The notes: generated from the letters alone by a model not told the origin. A DNA stretch of 35,993 nt from Chara braunii (GCA_003427395.1 BFEA01000324.1:1096481-1132473); one strand, 5' to 3'; numbered from the stretch's first letter, positions 18,888 to 30,113 are shown. Numbers and translations: made by a program.

Positions 18888-19308
18888 AATTAGAGTACAG
18901 TTTGAATATGATTTATTGTATTTTTTTTAGTCACCCTTTTTTTCTATAATTTTTATTTTAGTTTTATTTTTTTTTAAGCACTGGTGCTTCCGCCTGTGTT
19001 CGGGAAAAAATAATAATAATAATTTTTTTGAAATTAAAAAGAAAAACAGAGGTCGGGATAGACGACGGCTGCAATTGATAAATCTCATCTATGTTCGTCA
19101 TTTCGTGTCAGCATTCCTAAAAGGTCGGAGGCCCGTTATTTTTCAACTCACCAAAGATATTAGTGGTTTAATAAAAATAATAAATAAATTTTAATTAAGA
19201 AGGTTTATGAGCAAAATTTACAATTTTACCCTCCAACACACAAACCTCTTTTATTATCGGGCGCGTCAGTCCGGTTGCTCATCCCCGATAAGCATGAAAC
19301 GTAATACA
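18888..19308. other. AT-rich, unassigned
   Basis: AT-rich intergenic sequence with T and A runs and a TAATAATAAT stretch near 19010. Nothing recognisable. Confidence 0.5.
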
Positions 19309-19545
19309 TGAAGAAGGTTTTAAGATAGTGGGGGGAAGGTTTTACCCTCGGGGTTCAAGACGCCATTCGAGGTGGGGACTGCCAGTCGAACCACCTTCTC
19401 AAACTCTCTCGTACTATAATGCCTTCCTTTTAGACGGAAAACCTCTCGATACCCATGTCGCAAAGTAGGGCAGACATCTAGGAGGGGTGCAGAAGGGGGG
19501 TCAACTGGCAATCTCCTTAACCTACAAGCCGTATGCCATGACATA
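19309..19545 (-). other. GC-richer island with a 74-codon open frame, unknown
   Basis: Base composition changes sharply from the AT-rich surroundings. A minus-strand frame (19544-19320) is open for 74 codons with no recognised domain; 'coding' is unproven. It may be a fragment of a repeat dropped into AT-rich DNA. Confidence 0.3.
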
Positions 19546-19772
19546 TTATCACCTACTCTAATTCAGGCTACCCATTTACTGAATTTTTTTACCAATGTTT
19601 ATTATCCATATCTATTTTACCAGCACTAAACATAGTCATATCCATATCTTTATCGTAGGTTTATCCTCTATATCTATTAAAAAAAAATTATAATAATAAC
19701 TTAAAACTTTAATTGCTTTGAAACAAACTAGTTGACAATGATATCATAGTCGGACGATTTAATGCTGTAAAG

Positions 19773-20018
19773 GCTAGGCTACCAGCCGGCCCGCCCGGTT
19801 ACCAGCAAAAAAAAAAAAAAAAAATCAAAAACTTCCAAAAAAAAACTATGTTATGAAGAAAAATAAACTGAATAACTTTTGCCCCAGGGTCACATCGAAA
19901 TTCTGCACCAAGTTTAGAAAAAAAAATAAAATTAAAAAATATTTTTTATTTTTTTATTTTTTTTATTGTTTTAGGCCCGGCCGGGCAAGTGATCCCGGGT
20001 CACTCTGGTAGCCTAGTC
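19773..20018. mobile_element. MITE with TIRs and TAAAG target-site duplication
   Basis: Left end GCTAGGCTACCAG (19773-19785) and right end CTGGTAGCCTAGTC (20005-20018) are inverted, with one extra base on the right. The 5-bp TAAAG at 19768-19772 repeats at 20019-20023 directly outside. The inner parts carry CCGGCCCGCCCGG on the left and CCCGGCCGGGC on the right, and the centre is A/T-run rich with no ORF. The 246-bp length fits a MITE. The superfamily is not clear from a 5-bp duplication. Confidence 0.82.
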
Positions 20019-20023
20019 TAAAG

Positions 20024-22650
20024 GTTCATTTCGAACTTATGCAGGTCAGAAACCATTGTATAAAAAAAGTTAGTTGGATTAGTCAACTATCATGCTGAAT
20101 TCAACTCAGTGCATTATAAAAATTGAAGTATATAATATTTTTAACATCAATTAAATAAATTTAAATATGGTAATAGTTGCGTTGTAAAACAATTGAATGT
20201 GATGTTGTTTATATACGATGACAATTGTATTATATATTGGTTTAATAGTTAAATCCAACGACAAATATGTTATGAAACATAATATCTAAAGCACCACGGA
20301 AAAGTGATCCAACAGTTGAATATAGTAATATTATTATTTTACAACAAAAAAAATAATTAAAAAATATATTAATGGTTGTATTGTATAATGCAGTGCACAA
20401 ACCGTCGATAAAATTGATTTCATAATTGAATATGATAACAATAATATTATTATATACTATAATCATTATAGTACAAAAAATTATTAAATCAAATTATATT
20501 TATTGTGAACACTACTGTTACTTAAACAACTGTATAATATAATTATCACCATACTTGCTTATACTTATAATTATTTTTTGTTTTTCACTTGAATACAGTT
20601 TCTTGCTAGTTTAAGTCACGTTCGCCACAAAAGCTATAATATATTTAACATACATATAAAAAAATTAAATCCAACAATTATAAGCTATAATATTTGTTTT
20701 GCATAACAAATATTATTTAAATTACTAAAGTTTGGGCTAAATTTGAGCTACGGTATTAAAAGAATTGATATAACTGTTGCATGCAGTGGTAATTGTATTA
20801 TATAGGATAGTGGTAAATTATGTAATTGAATACAGTTGAAGTTACACTACAATAAATATAATTGAACTTAACAAATTTATGATAAACAACAACTATGATT
20901 ATGATATATGAATGATCGTGTTAGTTTTCTTAATAATTGTATTGCATAATTTACTGCGCAAAATATTAAATATGGTGATTNTTTTTTTTTTTTTTTAACA
21001 AAATTATTTAGTATTATATTTATAATTGTCGGGAACCGGGTACGACGTCCCTTACAAAATTTAACAGCCTCAGGCTTACTCCCGGCTACTCCGGTTGGGT
21101 GATGGCCCAGACTGCAGGAACAAAACAAAACCTCAATCCTTTCAAAGCAATACAAAAAGTAAGGAGCAATACAAAAACGAAATTAAAACAAAACTCAATA
21201 ATTTACCGTTCCCTGTTGCACTAAGGGATAAAAAGGAAGTCGCAGTTATGACCTAAGACAAATGTTCGACCAACTCTGTCACCAAATGACAACCCAAATA
21301 CAACTGCAAACGCTATGGCCTAAAACCCTACAATATCAATATCGAAAATTCAATGCATCACATGAGATAATGATACATGAAAGGAACCAAACACGATTAT
21401 ACGTACACGAGGTTCATTGAGGCACCTCAGAAAACCAATACCATACTCTAATACTCGAACTGCATTTTACTATAATATACTACATTGTATTGTACTCTAC
21501 TGTTTTATCCTCTTATACAAAGAAAAACGAGAACGTAAGCTCAAGATCACCATGAAAGTTTGTAGTGATCATAACTAAATCTGAGAACTACGCCACGTGT
21601 GAGCGAAACTTATTCATCGGCTTAGTCCTATATCCTTTTATCACTATTTTATGTGTCAAATCCATGACAATAAGAACTTGATGTTCACTCTAATCATAAG
21701 AGGGGTACAATGTTCCCTTTTTCTGATTGTTGAGTTTCTGAGGGTCTACAGTGCCCTGAGAACTGTTTCCTTCACCGTATTTTTAACATAGCCTAATGCA
21801 CCAACACATGATTATTTGCGGGAGGCGTTTTCGAAAATGACAAAATCATCATTCCAACAGGAAGATTTATGTGTAATCAAGAGGGCACCCCTTCGCCACC
21901 ATCCCAAAATGTCATTGACAGTTCACAATGGAGCAACATATGTTGCAGATCCTCAATCCTACTCCCTATAGAAATTCACGGTAGCAATTGTATAATGCAT
22001 CCTATTGAACAAGTTTAAATATTATGGTAGTTATATGCGGTAGCAATTGTATAATGCATCCTATTGAACAAATATCGAAAAAACAGATAAATGTTTATAT
22101 CGAATAATAAATGTAATTTTAATTCACAAACTTCAATGCATTAACAATTATGTTATATAACAATAACAACTATATTTAGCGAATATCATTTAAATTAATA
22201 AATTTTTATTATACAACCCAGTAATTACCAAATTGGGTGACTATTCTTTTATAATGAAAGTGAATTGAATTAATAAAGGTCATCCCATACAATAGTTTCA
22301 TGATGATGAATGTCTCATATAATTTAAATTCATAAGTTCTCTTATTAATTTTATATAAATATTAATTAACAATAAAATATTATGAATATTATAACATTTT
22401 TGTTGTGCAACAAACATAATTTATATTGTTAAGTTTTTGTGTTAAATTTAAGTCGAAACATTATAAAAATTAATACAACGGTTGTATGAGACAATGACTA
22501 CATTGTATATGCCAATGATGAATTCAATGGTTGAATACGATTAAGTTGGACTATAATAAATATAATTTTAAGTAACTAACTACTATTGGATAATTGACAT
22601 TACCATAAATTTGTGCTAGGCTGCTAGCTATACTCATATATGTATTGTAC
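20024..22650. repeat. AT-rich region with degenerate dispersed repeats
   Basis: Very AT-rich, no gene. Related words keep returning: ATTGTATAATGCA, GTTGAATA, GGTTGTATTGTATAATG and ACTACAATAAATATAATT (20850 region) versus ACTATAATAAATATAATT (22550 region). This suggests an old repeat family decayed beyond alignment by eye. A GC-richer interruption lies at about 21030-21110, next to an N and T run at 20981-20996. Confidence 0.45.
21979..22072. repeat. Duplication with 59-base period
   Basis: CGGTAGCAATTGTATAATGC followed by ATCCTATTGAACAA occurs at 21979 and again at 22038. The bases between the copies are unrelated. Confidence 0.88.
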
Positions 22651-22658
22651 AGTAGGGT

Positions 22659-22694
22659 TGTCGGCGTTCGGGATGGGCCGAACGCCCGAACCCA
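22659..22694. repeat. GC-rich palindromic repeat, copy 2
   Basis: GGCGTTCGG (22663-22671), loop GATGGG, CCGAACGCC (22678-22686) is a perfect 9-bp hairpin. It is the same repeat as 16531-16567 and lies about 30 bases before the first landmark of element B, so it may mark B's left end. Confidence 0.7.
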
Positions 22695-22807
22695 AACACC
22701 CAAATGTTCGGCACCCCCTCTCGACGCTGTCGAGCGCATCGGTCCCACACGGGGACCCTCTCGGCCGCGTCACGCAGGATTATGCAGGACTTGTCACGAA
22801 GAGCGTT

Positions 22808-23330
22808 TGCCGCTCCGGCCGAGTGCGCCAACCGTACCTCTCGCGAGCCCATACGACAGGACAGAGTCACGCGAGGCACCGCTACCTCCACCTGCGGGAG
22901 TTGTCACCATCCCTTTGGTGCGCGTATCCCTGCCGAGCTACTGAACCACATGCGAAAGCTTTTCGTATGCAATTGCAGAGGTGGCCCAGCCGAGGGCATT
23001 TCTCGTTCGCTGTAGCATAGAGGGTTACGCGCGGTCAAATGCCCAAAGATCGAACCCGTATGCGAATTGCCGCACTGGGGGCCTGAAATCCCAAACGNGA
23101 CTCGGCGTCGGTCGACTAGGACGCACTACTCTCACCACGCGCTACACCACGATACTCATACTTACCCACTCATTACATACAGAAACACACATAGAACGGT
23201 CGCCACAAACACTGCCACAACACCACAACTCTTAACCCCTTCAGTATCCGATCGATACTTTTACGCAACGGAACCAGACAGGCGTCGCGCGCTCGGTTTC
23301 CATATAAGAGTCGAGCGAGCGCATGGCCTC
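22808..23330 (+). repeat. Element B opening GC-rich block
   Basis: Partner of 6580-7130 of element A. The same small hairpins are present with base changes (CTCCACCTGCGGGAG; CACC...GGTG). One N is at 23098. It ends near the TATAAGA at 23303-23309, the positional counterpart of A's TATAAAA. Confidence 0.7.
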
Positions 23331-23797
23331 CTCATGACAACCAGCCATGCGGGCATTCGCAAGCATTCGCGCTGATGGGGTACTCTGATGTACTCGTAGC
23401 CTTGCGGCCTTTGATAACTTCGAGGGTTGCCCCAAAGGGCGCGGGGTAAGACGGCTCTTTGGGCAGGAAGGAAATTGGAGTGGTGGTGAGTTGTCTGGTG
23501 CACCACCGGCAACACGCTAACTCTTCCGCCTGGGGCTCTATCGTTCCACCAAAATAAACTCCAACGAGGATAAAACAACTACCCTTAGCATCATCAAGAA
23601 ATATATTGTCGGGATTAGGCCTATAGGGGTTACCCGAACGCACATTTATTACCACCCCATTGAAACGAGAACAGAACCGTCTCACTCAAACAAGTGGGTT
23701 GTGGGGTAGTTCACTCGCACAACAGTTGTGTGGTTTGCCCATCTGACTCCAAGACACGATCACTCAACATAATCCAGATGATACTCTTCCATACATA
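23331..23797. other. Element B, unassigned interior
   Basis: Non-coding. Only weakly similar to 7131-8219 of element A and shorter than it. Confidence 0.45.
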
Positions 23798-24076
23798 CCT
23801 GCAATCACATCACAGCATCAATCAAGATCCACGCACTACACGGAGTCAACTCCAACCAACCTCTCCACTCACCCCATGTGCTTTAGCCATGCAAGCCCCA
23901 ACCTCCAGCCAACCAGCCATAATTGAGTACTCAGTACCTATGTTAAATGACCATTCAATAAAAGTATGGGTGAAACCGTAACAAAACAAATAAAATCACC
24001 AGGGTTAAAGCGTTTTAAGGATGAGTATTGAGGGTGGGTCGTAGCTGAGTCGTAAACCGACGAATCGGCAACCGAC

Positions 24077-24208
24077 CTGTTATCAGTGATAACAGAAAAG
24101 TAGTCAGGCTGACTAAGTCGGACTTTCCAATAAACGCACAGGCCTGCACCACAGCACAGGTTAAAGGGAATTTAGTCCTAGGTTCAGCTCAGGCGAGGAA
24201 CACTCCTC
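24077..24208 (+). ncRNA. Hairpin cluster of element B
   Basis: Three hairpins at the places expected from element A: CTGTTATC/GATAACAG with loop AGT (24077-24095), TAGTCA/TGACTA with loop GGC (24101-24115), and GAGGA/TCCTC with loop ACAC (24195-24208). The first stem is identical to A, and the second and third are changed but still fully paired. Confidence 0.75.
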
Positions 24209-24244
24209 ACATCCTAACTCCTCTACCTGACTGGAAATATTCTA

Positions 24245-24420
24245 CCTCCTCTATTTTTACGAAATTTCGGCAACGCTTCCTGTAGAAAAAGTGTTTTCCC
24301 AGAATTTCTACGAGCGCAAAATGACTAACTCTTTCAGTTTTGCAGAAATTTCGGCAGCGCTTCCCGTAGGGACAGGAGGCTACCAAGATTTATACAGAGC
24401 TGAAACTAGAAATACAAGAC
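24245..24420 (+). repeat. TTTCGGCARCGC tandem repeat, two units (element B)
   Basis: GAAATTTCGGCAACGCTTCC near 24261 and GAAATTTCGGCAGCGCTTCC near 24345, about 84 bases apart, against about 120 in element A. The second unit forms TCCC/GGGA around GTA. Confidence 0.75.
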
Positions 24421-24765
24421 AAAACTATACTTGGGATTAATCTCTGATCTCTGCCTGGTAGCTAAGGATCAATATTAGTTTGCATGCCCTCTGAATGAGG
24501 CCATGAACCAATGCTGATCCTAACCCCCAACAGGGTCAGTCCTATCTCGTCCCAAGCTTCCCTCCCATCATCCATCTCAACTGTCTATGGCTCCAGCACT
24601 CAACGAGCATCTACAGCAACTACTCTATTCAAAAGATGTCCCGGGTGAGAACCCTCAAGCATGCATGCGCAAACATCTCTCACAATCCCACATTGATTCA
24701 GCCACGTAGTTCGTGAGATCCATCAGTTCTTCCCTTTTACGTCCCCCTCACTTAGGGCATAGGAT

Positions 24766-25961
24766 CAAGCAAGGCCCTAACCTAAGGGTATGCCTGACCT
24801 GCCTAGGTAAACAAGTAAAGTACGCTCAACCGGGCTGCCCTAACCTAAGGGTGTGCCCAACATAAACTATATATATAAAGCATATGACCAGACTGCCTTA
24901 ACCTAAGGGTGTGTCTGGCTTCTGCTTAACTGACGACATGACGCATAGGTCTAGACTGCCCCAACCTAGGGGTGTGTCTAGCCAGCCTTAAACAAGGTTA
25001 CATATGGCATAGGGTTAAACTGCCCCAACCTAGGGGTATGCTTAACCTGCCTAGCACATACACGAACGACGGATGGTTGGACCGCCCTAACCTACGGGTA
25101 CGTCCAACCCACAGAACATCAACGACAAAAGCATCTCGCTAGGCCGCCCCAACCTAGGGGTACGCCTAGTTAGCTTACATGGTTTAAGTTACATAAGGCA
25201 TGATCTGCCTGAACAAAGTACAACGACGTATGGCTAAGCCGCCCTAACCTAAGGGTACGCTTAGCCTCCGTAACAACAGTTTAAGCAACCACGAATACTT
25301 GCACAAACTTTATGATTTTCCTTTTCTTCTTAGGCAGATAGTCAGACCTACCAAACCTAGGGAGACATCCGACTCTGCTTTGTGTTTAGAAGGGAAAATA
25401 AAAGCAAGTTTATACTAACTCTCTGACCTTTTGTGTTATTACGAGCATAGGACTGAACCGCCCTAACCTAATAGTACGTCCAGCCTGCCCGAGTTACCTC
25501 CTTTATACTTTTCACTCGCTTTCTTTTTATTCTTACTGCTACCCGACTTATTGACTGGCTTTCCCAACCTAGGGTGCCCGGTCTGTCAGAAATATAAGTT
25601 CAATAGTACATATATTCGAATTTTATACTCAAGGTGACACTTTTGTTCATGGCTTATGGCTGAGCCGCCCTAACCTTATGGTACGCTCAGTCTTATGCCT
25701 TTGCTCCCTCAGAAAACACACACAGGACTGGGGTCACGCAACCTAGAATGCCCCAGTTCTGTTTCAAGAACCCACAAAAGAAACATCAGGATTCTGAGAC
25801 ATCCCCACCTAGGGCGCTCATCCTCCTGTTCAGAAACCCCAAAAAGAAACATCGGCTGGTCCGTCCAACCTAGGATAGGTCCAGCCCTCAAAATCATACA
25901 GTCAGTCCCACAAACATAAAATAAACACAGCACTGAACCCACTCAACCTAGAGGGGTCCAG
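24766..25961 (+). ncRNA. Array of 16 hairpins with AACCTA loop and covarying stems (element B)
   Basis: Inner cores start near 24775, 24838, 24896, 24959, 25023, 25085, 25147, 25242, 25349, 25461, 25563, 25668, 25738, 25804, 25864 and 25942. The loop is AACCTA in nearly all (ACCTA, AACCTT variants). The inner stem varies with pairing kept: CCCT/AGGG, CCCC/GGGG, CTC/GAG, TCC/GGA. The outer stems differ per unit and pair: GGTTGGAC/GTCCAACC, GGCTAAGC/GCTTAGCC, CCAGAC/GTCTGG, GGTTAA/TTAACC, and an 11-bp CAGGACTGGGG/CCCCAGTTCTG with one G-T pair. Spacing is 57-119 bases. Start context TAGGGCATAGGATC matches TAGGGCATTGGGAC just before the A array, so the arrays are positional counterparts with different cores. 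Confidence 0.9.
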
Positions 25962-26199
25962 GCTTTGGTTGACCTAGTCAAGACATGCAATACAACCTTT
26001 AGCCCACCTTCCCCCAGTTCATCCTTGTCTGCATTCACTCAATTAGACATCTGATCTCTCATATACTTGTTCCTTTAGCCTTCACAATGCATGTCCTAAC
26101 ATACATAACAAAAGAGAAAAGTAATAGTTTCACATAGCTCAGTTTAGATAGCCCAAGGATAATACATAGGGGAAGGGATCACACAGGTTAACGAAGATA

Positions 26200-26465
26200 T
26201 ACCTGAAGTTTCCTGCCTCCAGAACCCCGCCTGGGTTCCGACAGAGCTCCCGCAATCGGTGGGGCAACCTCCCATAGAGGCATTGGTGCGGACCTACGGG
26301 TTGCACTCCCTNCTGCCGCCTTCCTCTCATAACCAAAGACCANACTGNGAGTAAGAAGGGTAGAGACAGATAGNGTAGACTCTCGANATCCAAGAGAGGG
26401 ACAACTCAACTCACANTGAGAGAGCCTTGGAATCTGGATGCTCCTGANGGCCCCGCAATGATTGG
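26200..26465 (+). repeat. Conserved A/B block (element B copy)
   Basis: Counterpart of 10467-10735. GTTTCCTGCCTCCAGAAC, CAGAGCTCCCGCAATCGG, GGGGCAACCTCCCA and GGCCCCGCAATG are kept. Several Ns lie at 26312-26448. Confidence 0.8.
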
Positions 26466-26479
26466 CAAAAATNGCNCAG

Positions 26480-27860
26480 TCGAGACGCTCCAATAGCAGC
26501 CAAACCCAAAGTAACAGCCCTCGAACGACCTCCAACACCACAGCCATAAGCCCCCTGATGAGGTCGGATCTCACTCCCAACTCACCACACTTTCTTTTTT
26601 CACAGTGCCCTCTCCGGTCAGCCAACGTCGCTGCTGTTCTCACTGAGGCCCAACGTCCCACTCAGCAGCACTGCACGGCGAATGACACCGTCCTGCAGCA
26701 GCAACCCTGCCTGCCGCAGTCGCTGTCGAACACTCAGAAANCCGANCGCCCTGTAATAGTACCAANCCCTGAAGTNTGACAGTTCCCCGTCCGCCCCCTT
26801 AGTCGCAACAAGGACCCTGCCGTAAGAAGGAACAGGAATAGTGCACAGTGGCTGTCTGTGGTAACCAACAGCACCCCCGAGACTGCTTAGGCACATGAGA
26901 GAGCACGGTCCTAAGGCTGCTACCGTGAAACAGGAGCAGCAATAGCCGGTTAACAATACACTACCCGCCGTCAAGGGAGGTAGTAGCGCGGTATTGCCGT
27001 AGTGTACCGCAAGGGGCAGTCCCCAGTTCAACAGCAGTGCACTGCCAGGCACAGTTCGTGCCCAACAAGGTGCATAGCGGCGCCCACCAGTCAGCAACCC
27101 AACAGGGCAGGGGTGTGCAGCAAGGTGGCGCTGCAGCAGCTCAATACGAGTACAGCAACGCATAGATCGTGTGTCGTGTTAGCGTGACCAATAGCAGTAA
27201 ACTCCCTGCACTACCTGACCACCCCTCTAAGTCACTGGGCCTCTCCCTCTCTGCCTGAACTGCAAAAAAGGTCGTGTTCGAACAGAGCACACCCTGGCTT
27301 TACTTAATGCAATAGCCGCCGTCGATTTCCAACAGACTGCTTTCCTCGCAGTGATCGCATATAATCAGCGTGATAGTATACCGCCAGCTAGGGTGGCACC
27401 ATGACTTGCTGGGTCTGGCGACAAGGCGGACAGTGAATGCCCCTATTGATGATATCGAAAGTGAGCAGCCACTGCCCCCGTAGATCGAGAGACGGGCTGT
27501 ACTTGCAATAGTCCGAACCTCAACGACCTACAGCGGCTCCTTGACTCCCCCAGCTAGCCACAGTATGCAGTGCACTTCAACGAGGGCTTGGTAATCCACA
27601 GTGGTACACAGCGGAACACACCGAAGTACTGGAGCAGCAACTCAGTAGTACAGTAACTTTACAGCAGCAGTCTGACTGCTCGCTGCCCTGTTGTACCGCT
27701 CTTAGAAGGAACAGTGGCCCTTGGTGATGGCAGTTGCTGCTGCTAAGACAAACACCCCTTCAAGTCTACGCGGTGCTCTTCAAAACCCCAGCCACTGTCT
27801 TGGCCACTAACACCGCACTGTCCTTAGTAACAGGCCAATGCTGGAACAGTGACCTACATC
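26480..27860 (+). repeat. CAG-rich region of element B
   Basis: Irregular CAGCAG/GCAGTAGC-rich non-coding sequence, the counterpart of 10860-12540. Several Ns lie up to 26776. No convincing gene. Confidence 0.6.
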
Positions 27861-28741
27861 AAGATATCAGAAAAAAATAAAATAAAAAAAAAATAAAATA
27901 CTTATCCACAATACTTAAACAGTAGCAACTCACTGATCAGTCCCGATCACGGATGTATTGCCACCGAATAGACCCCCGGGTTTGCTGTAGCATTACCCCA
28001 AGCACTCATGCCAACTTCCTAGTACTCACCACTTAGCTGGCCCACCAGCTCAGGTCAGAGATAGTGATCCTCCTTGTGACAGTCCCACCGAGGCAAGATT
28101 GGGATTCAAGATGCCAATCATGGTGGACATTGCCACTTGAACCTGGTGACGAGGGTACACAGCGGGTGCACTGAACGTCAAAAGTACAATTTGTAACAAA
28201 AATTAGATCTAACTACTGTCTCTCCCCAAGTCAATTAGCACCAAGACTTTCCAAGAGTCCCACCCTCTTTGTCAACACTTCCACCTAAGTTTCTGGGAGT
28301 CTCCTCCTCCCTCCCCTATTCCTTCAGTTCTAGTTATAGTTTTTGGAGGTGCCCAGTCTATCCGGCCTGTCAGTTATGCACTATGAGAGGGAATCTTTCA
28401 CAAAGAGGTAGGCAGATACACCGCCACGAACAGACCTATTAAAAGAAAATTATGATGTGATTACGAACCATGCTGCCTGAGGTAAGAACCGCCACTGCAC
28501 TCACGGGGGTGGGGGAAGAAAAACAGCCCACCGCGGTCCATACAGACAGGCTGCCAGAAGTGAGCCCACACAACTCAATTAATCGGATCAGTCTTGAAGG
28601 ACGAAGGATATTCCACCTTCATGTTACAGACACCCTCCCTCTTCATCAAGCTTGTCCAAATATGTGAAGTTGTTGAATGTGGCAGACAGGTCCGGGAGAC
28701 CATACCGATTACACACAGATCCACACTGCTCACTCCATGAC

Positions 28742-28745
<4 letters not shown>
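27861..28745. other. Element B, unassigned
   Basis: An A-rich run with AATAAAATAAAA words at 27868-27900, then mixed sequence with no recognised feature. Confidence 0.45.

Positions 28746-28799
<54 letters not shown>
28746..28799. repeat. (CT)27 microsatellite
   Basis: A perfect CT dinucleotide run of 54 bases. Confidence 0.98.
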
Positions 28800-28802
<3 letters not shown>

Positions 28803-28990
28803 AGCCTCTCGTATGTGCCGCTGGTATAGTCAGAGGATGGGGTCTAAATGCAGTACGTCTGCCTACGAGCCAGGGGCCACGGCCACTACGACCGAGCAAA
28901 GCATTACTACGGCAACGAGGCGCGACTGACAGGGAGAGAACGACAGCCAATGAGCACCTAGCGAGGAGCGTCCAACTTTCACGTAGGTGG

Positions 28991-29015
28991 AAAAAAAAAA
29001 AAAAAAAAAAAAAAA
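28991..29015. repeat. Poly-A tract of 25
   Basis: 25 consecutive A residues after AGGTGG. It could be the tail of a retroposon, but no body is recognised to its left. Confidence 0.9.
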
Positions 29016-29634
29016 GACAATGTACCCCCCCGCTAAAATACAGCTAGATACGTTCTTCGGCTGCGCCTGCTGGCCACAACACAACCCTCCCAGTTGCTCA
29101 CCTAACTGGGGAATGGACGCTACACCCTTCCTGCCGACGCCGACGGCACGAGACCAATCACACTACGTGGCACGTAATGCCAGCGATCATGACCAGTTCA
29201 CGCGGGTGGCATCCAGCAAGGCGGCCACGAGCCTGAAAACGACGATGCTCTTCACCAAGGTCATATGACAGATAGTGATTAATGAGATGACGAGAGTGAA
29301 TCTTCCACTAGAACATGGAAAGGTGCATCCCCTCTTCCGAACTCTCTCTCTCTGTTACAACCTCCTCCCCCCCTCTCACTTTACGTATACACCTCTACCT
29401 CGCCGTCATCCCTGCTTCGGCACACCCGGAAGGAGATTACAACCTGAGCATGAGCCTCCTACCAGGAATCGGGGGGGTTCCTCGTCACTTCGTAGCTGCC
29501 ACTCTGCTCCCGGTCGGCCGTGCACCGCGCAGCGTCCACTGCTGACCCTGGTCATCTCATTGCTCGAACACGAATTCTGATGCCGCACTCTGTTTCGTCC
29601 TGCCCAAAAACCTCATGTTCGACTCTTGATTCGC
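29016..29634. other. Element B, unassigned
   Basis: No gene or RNA recognised. It ends at the shared ATTCCGTTAAGGAACGAGCG block (29636). Confidence 0.45.
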
Positions 29635-30027
29635 TCGATTCCGTTAAGGAACGAGCGAGCTAGACCATTTTCGTTCTTCTCTTCTCCCTGCTCCTTCGAA
29701 CGCACCTGGCGCGGAACTGCGTCCAGATTCGTTCGACTTTCTTTTGTCTTGTTAGTCACTCTTTCCCCTGGCCGTGCTCGTAGCCTCCCTTCACGCCCCT
29801 GCCCTTCTTCTAATCTTGTTCCCTTCATGTGATGGCTCACAGCCTCTCGAACACCGTGGCAAGTACCGCAGGCGCGCTCATACGCAGAGCTCTCACAGCC
29901 GCTCATGAACGTCGGAGGACAACTCCTCCTCCCCGTAGCACGTGCCCTGTGGTTAGCTTGGTCGGGAGGACATACCGCAATGGCAGCCCACCGTACGCCA
30001 GAACGAGCAAGAAGTGTCGGGCTATAC

Positions 30028-30113
30028 CACCGACTTTATACTTAGCAACCTTCCGCCGGGGCCGTACTACTCTTCTTTGTACCGTTCCAATCCTGACGAA
30101 AGTCCCGAAGGAC
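30028..30113 (-). pseudogene. U6 snRNA-like sequence, copy 3
   Basis: On the minus strand from 30113: GTCC, TTCG, GGAC, then ATTGGAACGGTACAAAGAAG, AGTAGTACGGCCCC and GTATAAAGTC. It follows U6 over about 86 bases with more changes than copies 1 and 2, and the ACAGAGA box reads ACAAAGA, the closest of the three. The shortened 5' hairpin is shared with the other copies. It is followed, in plus coordinates, by the A-rich tract and terminal block, as copy 2 is in element A. Confidence 0.85.

Noticed and set aside
24766-25961. CCCTAA words in the B array as interstitial telomeric repeats
   Set aside because: They are spaced 57-119 bases apart and form one side of a stem plus loop; there is no tandem TTTAGGG/CCCTAAA run.
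26188-27163. 157- and 181-codon minus-strand frames in element B as genes
   Set aside because: They run through several Ns and conserved non-coding blocks, and element A has no matching open frame.
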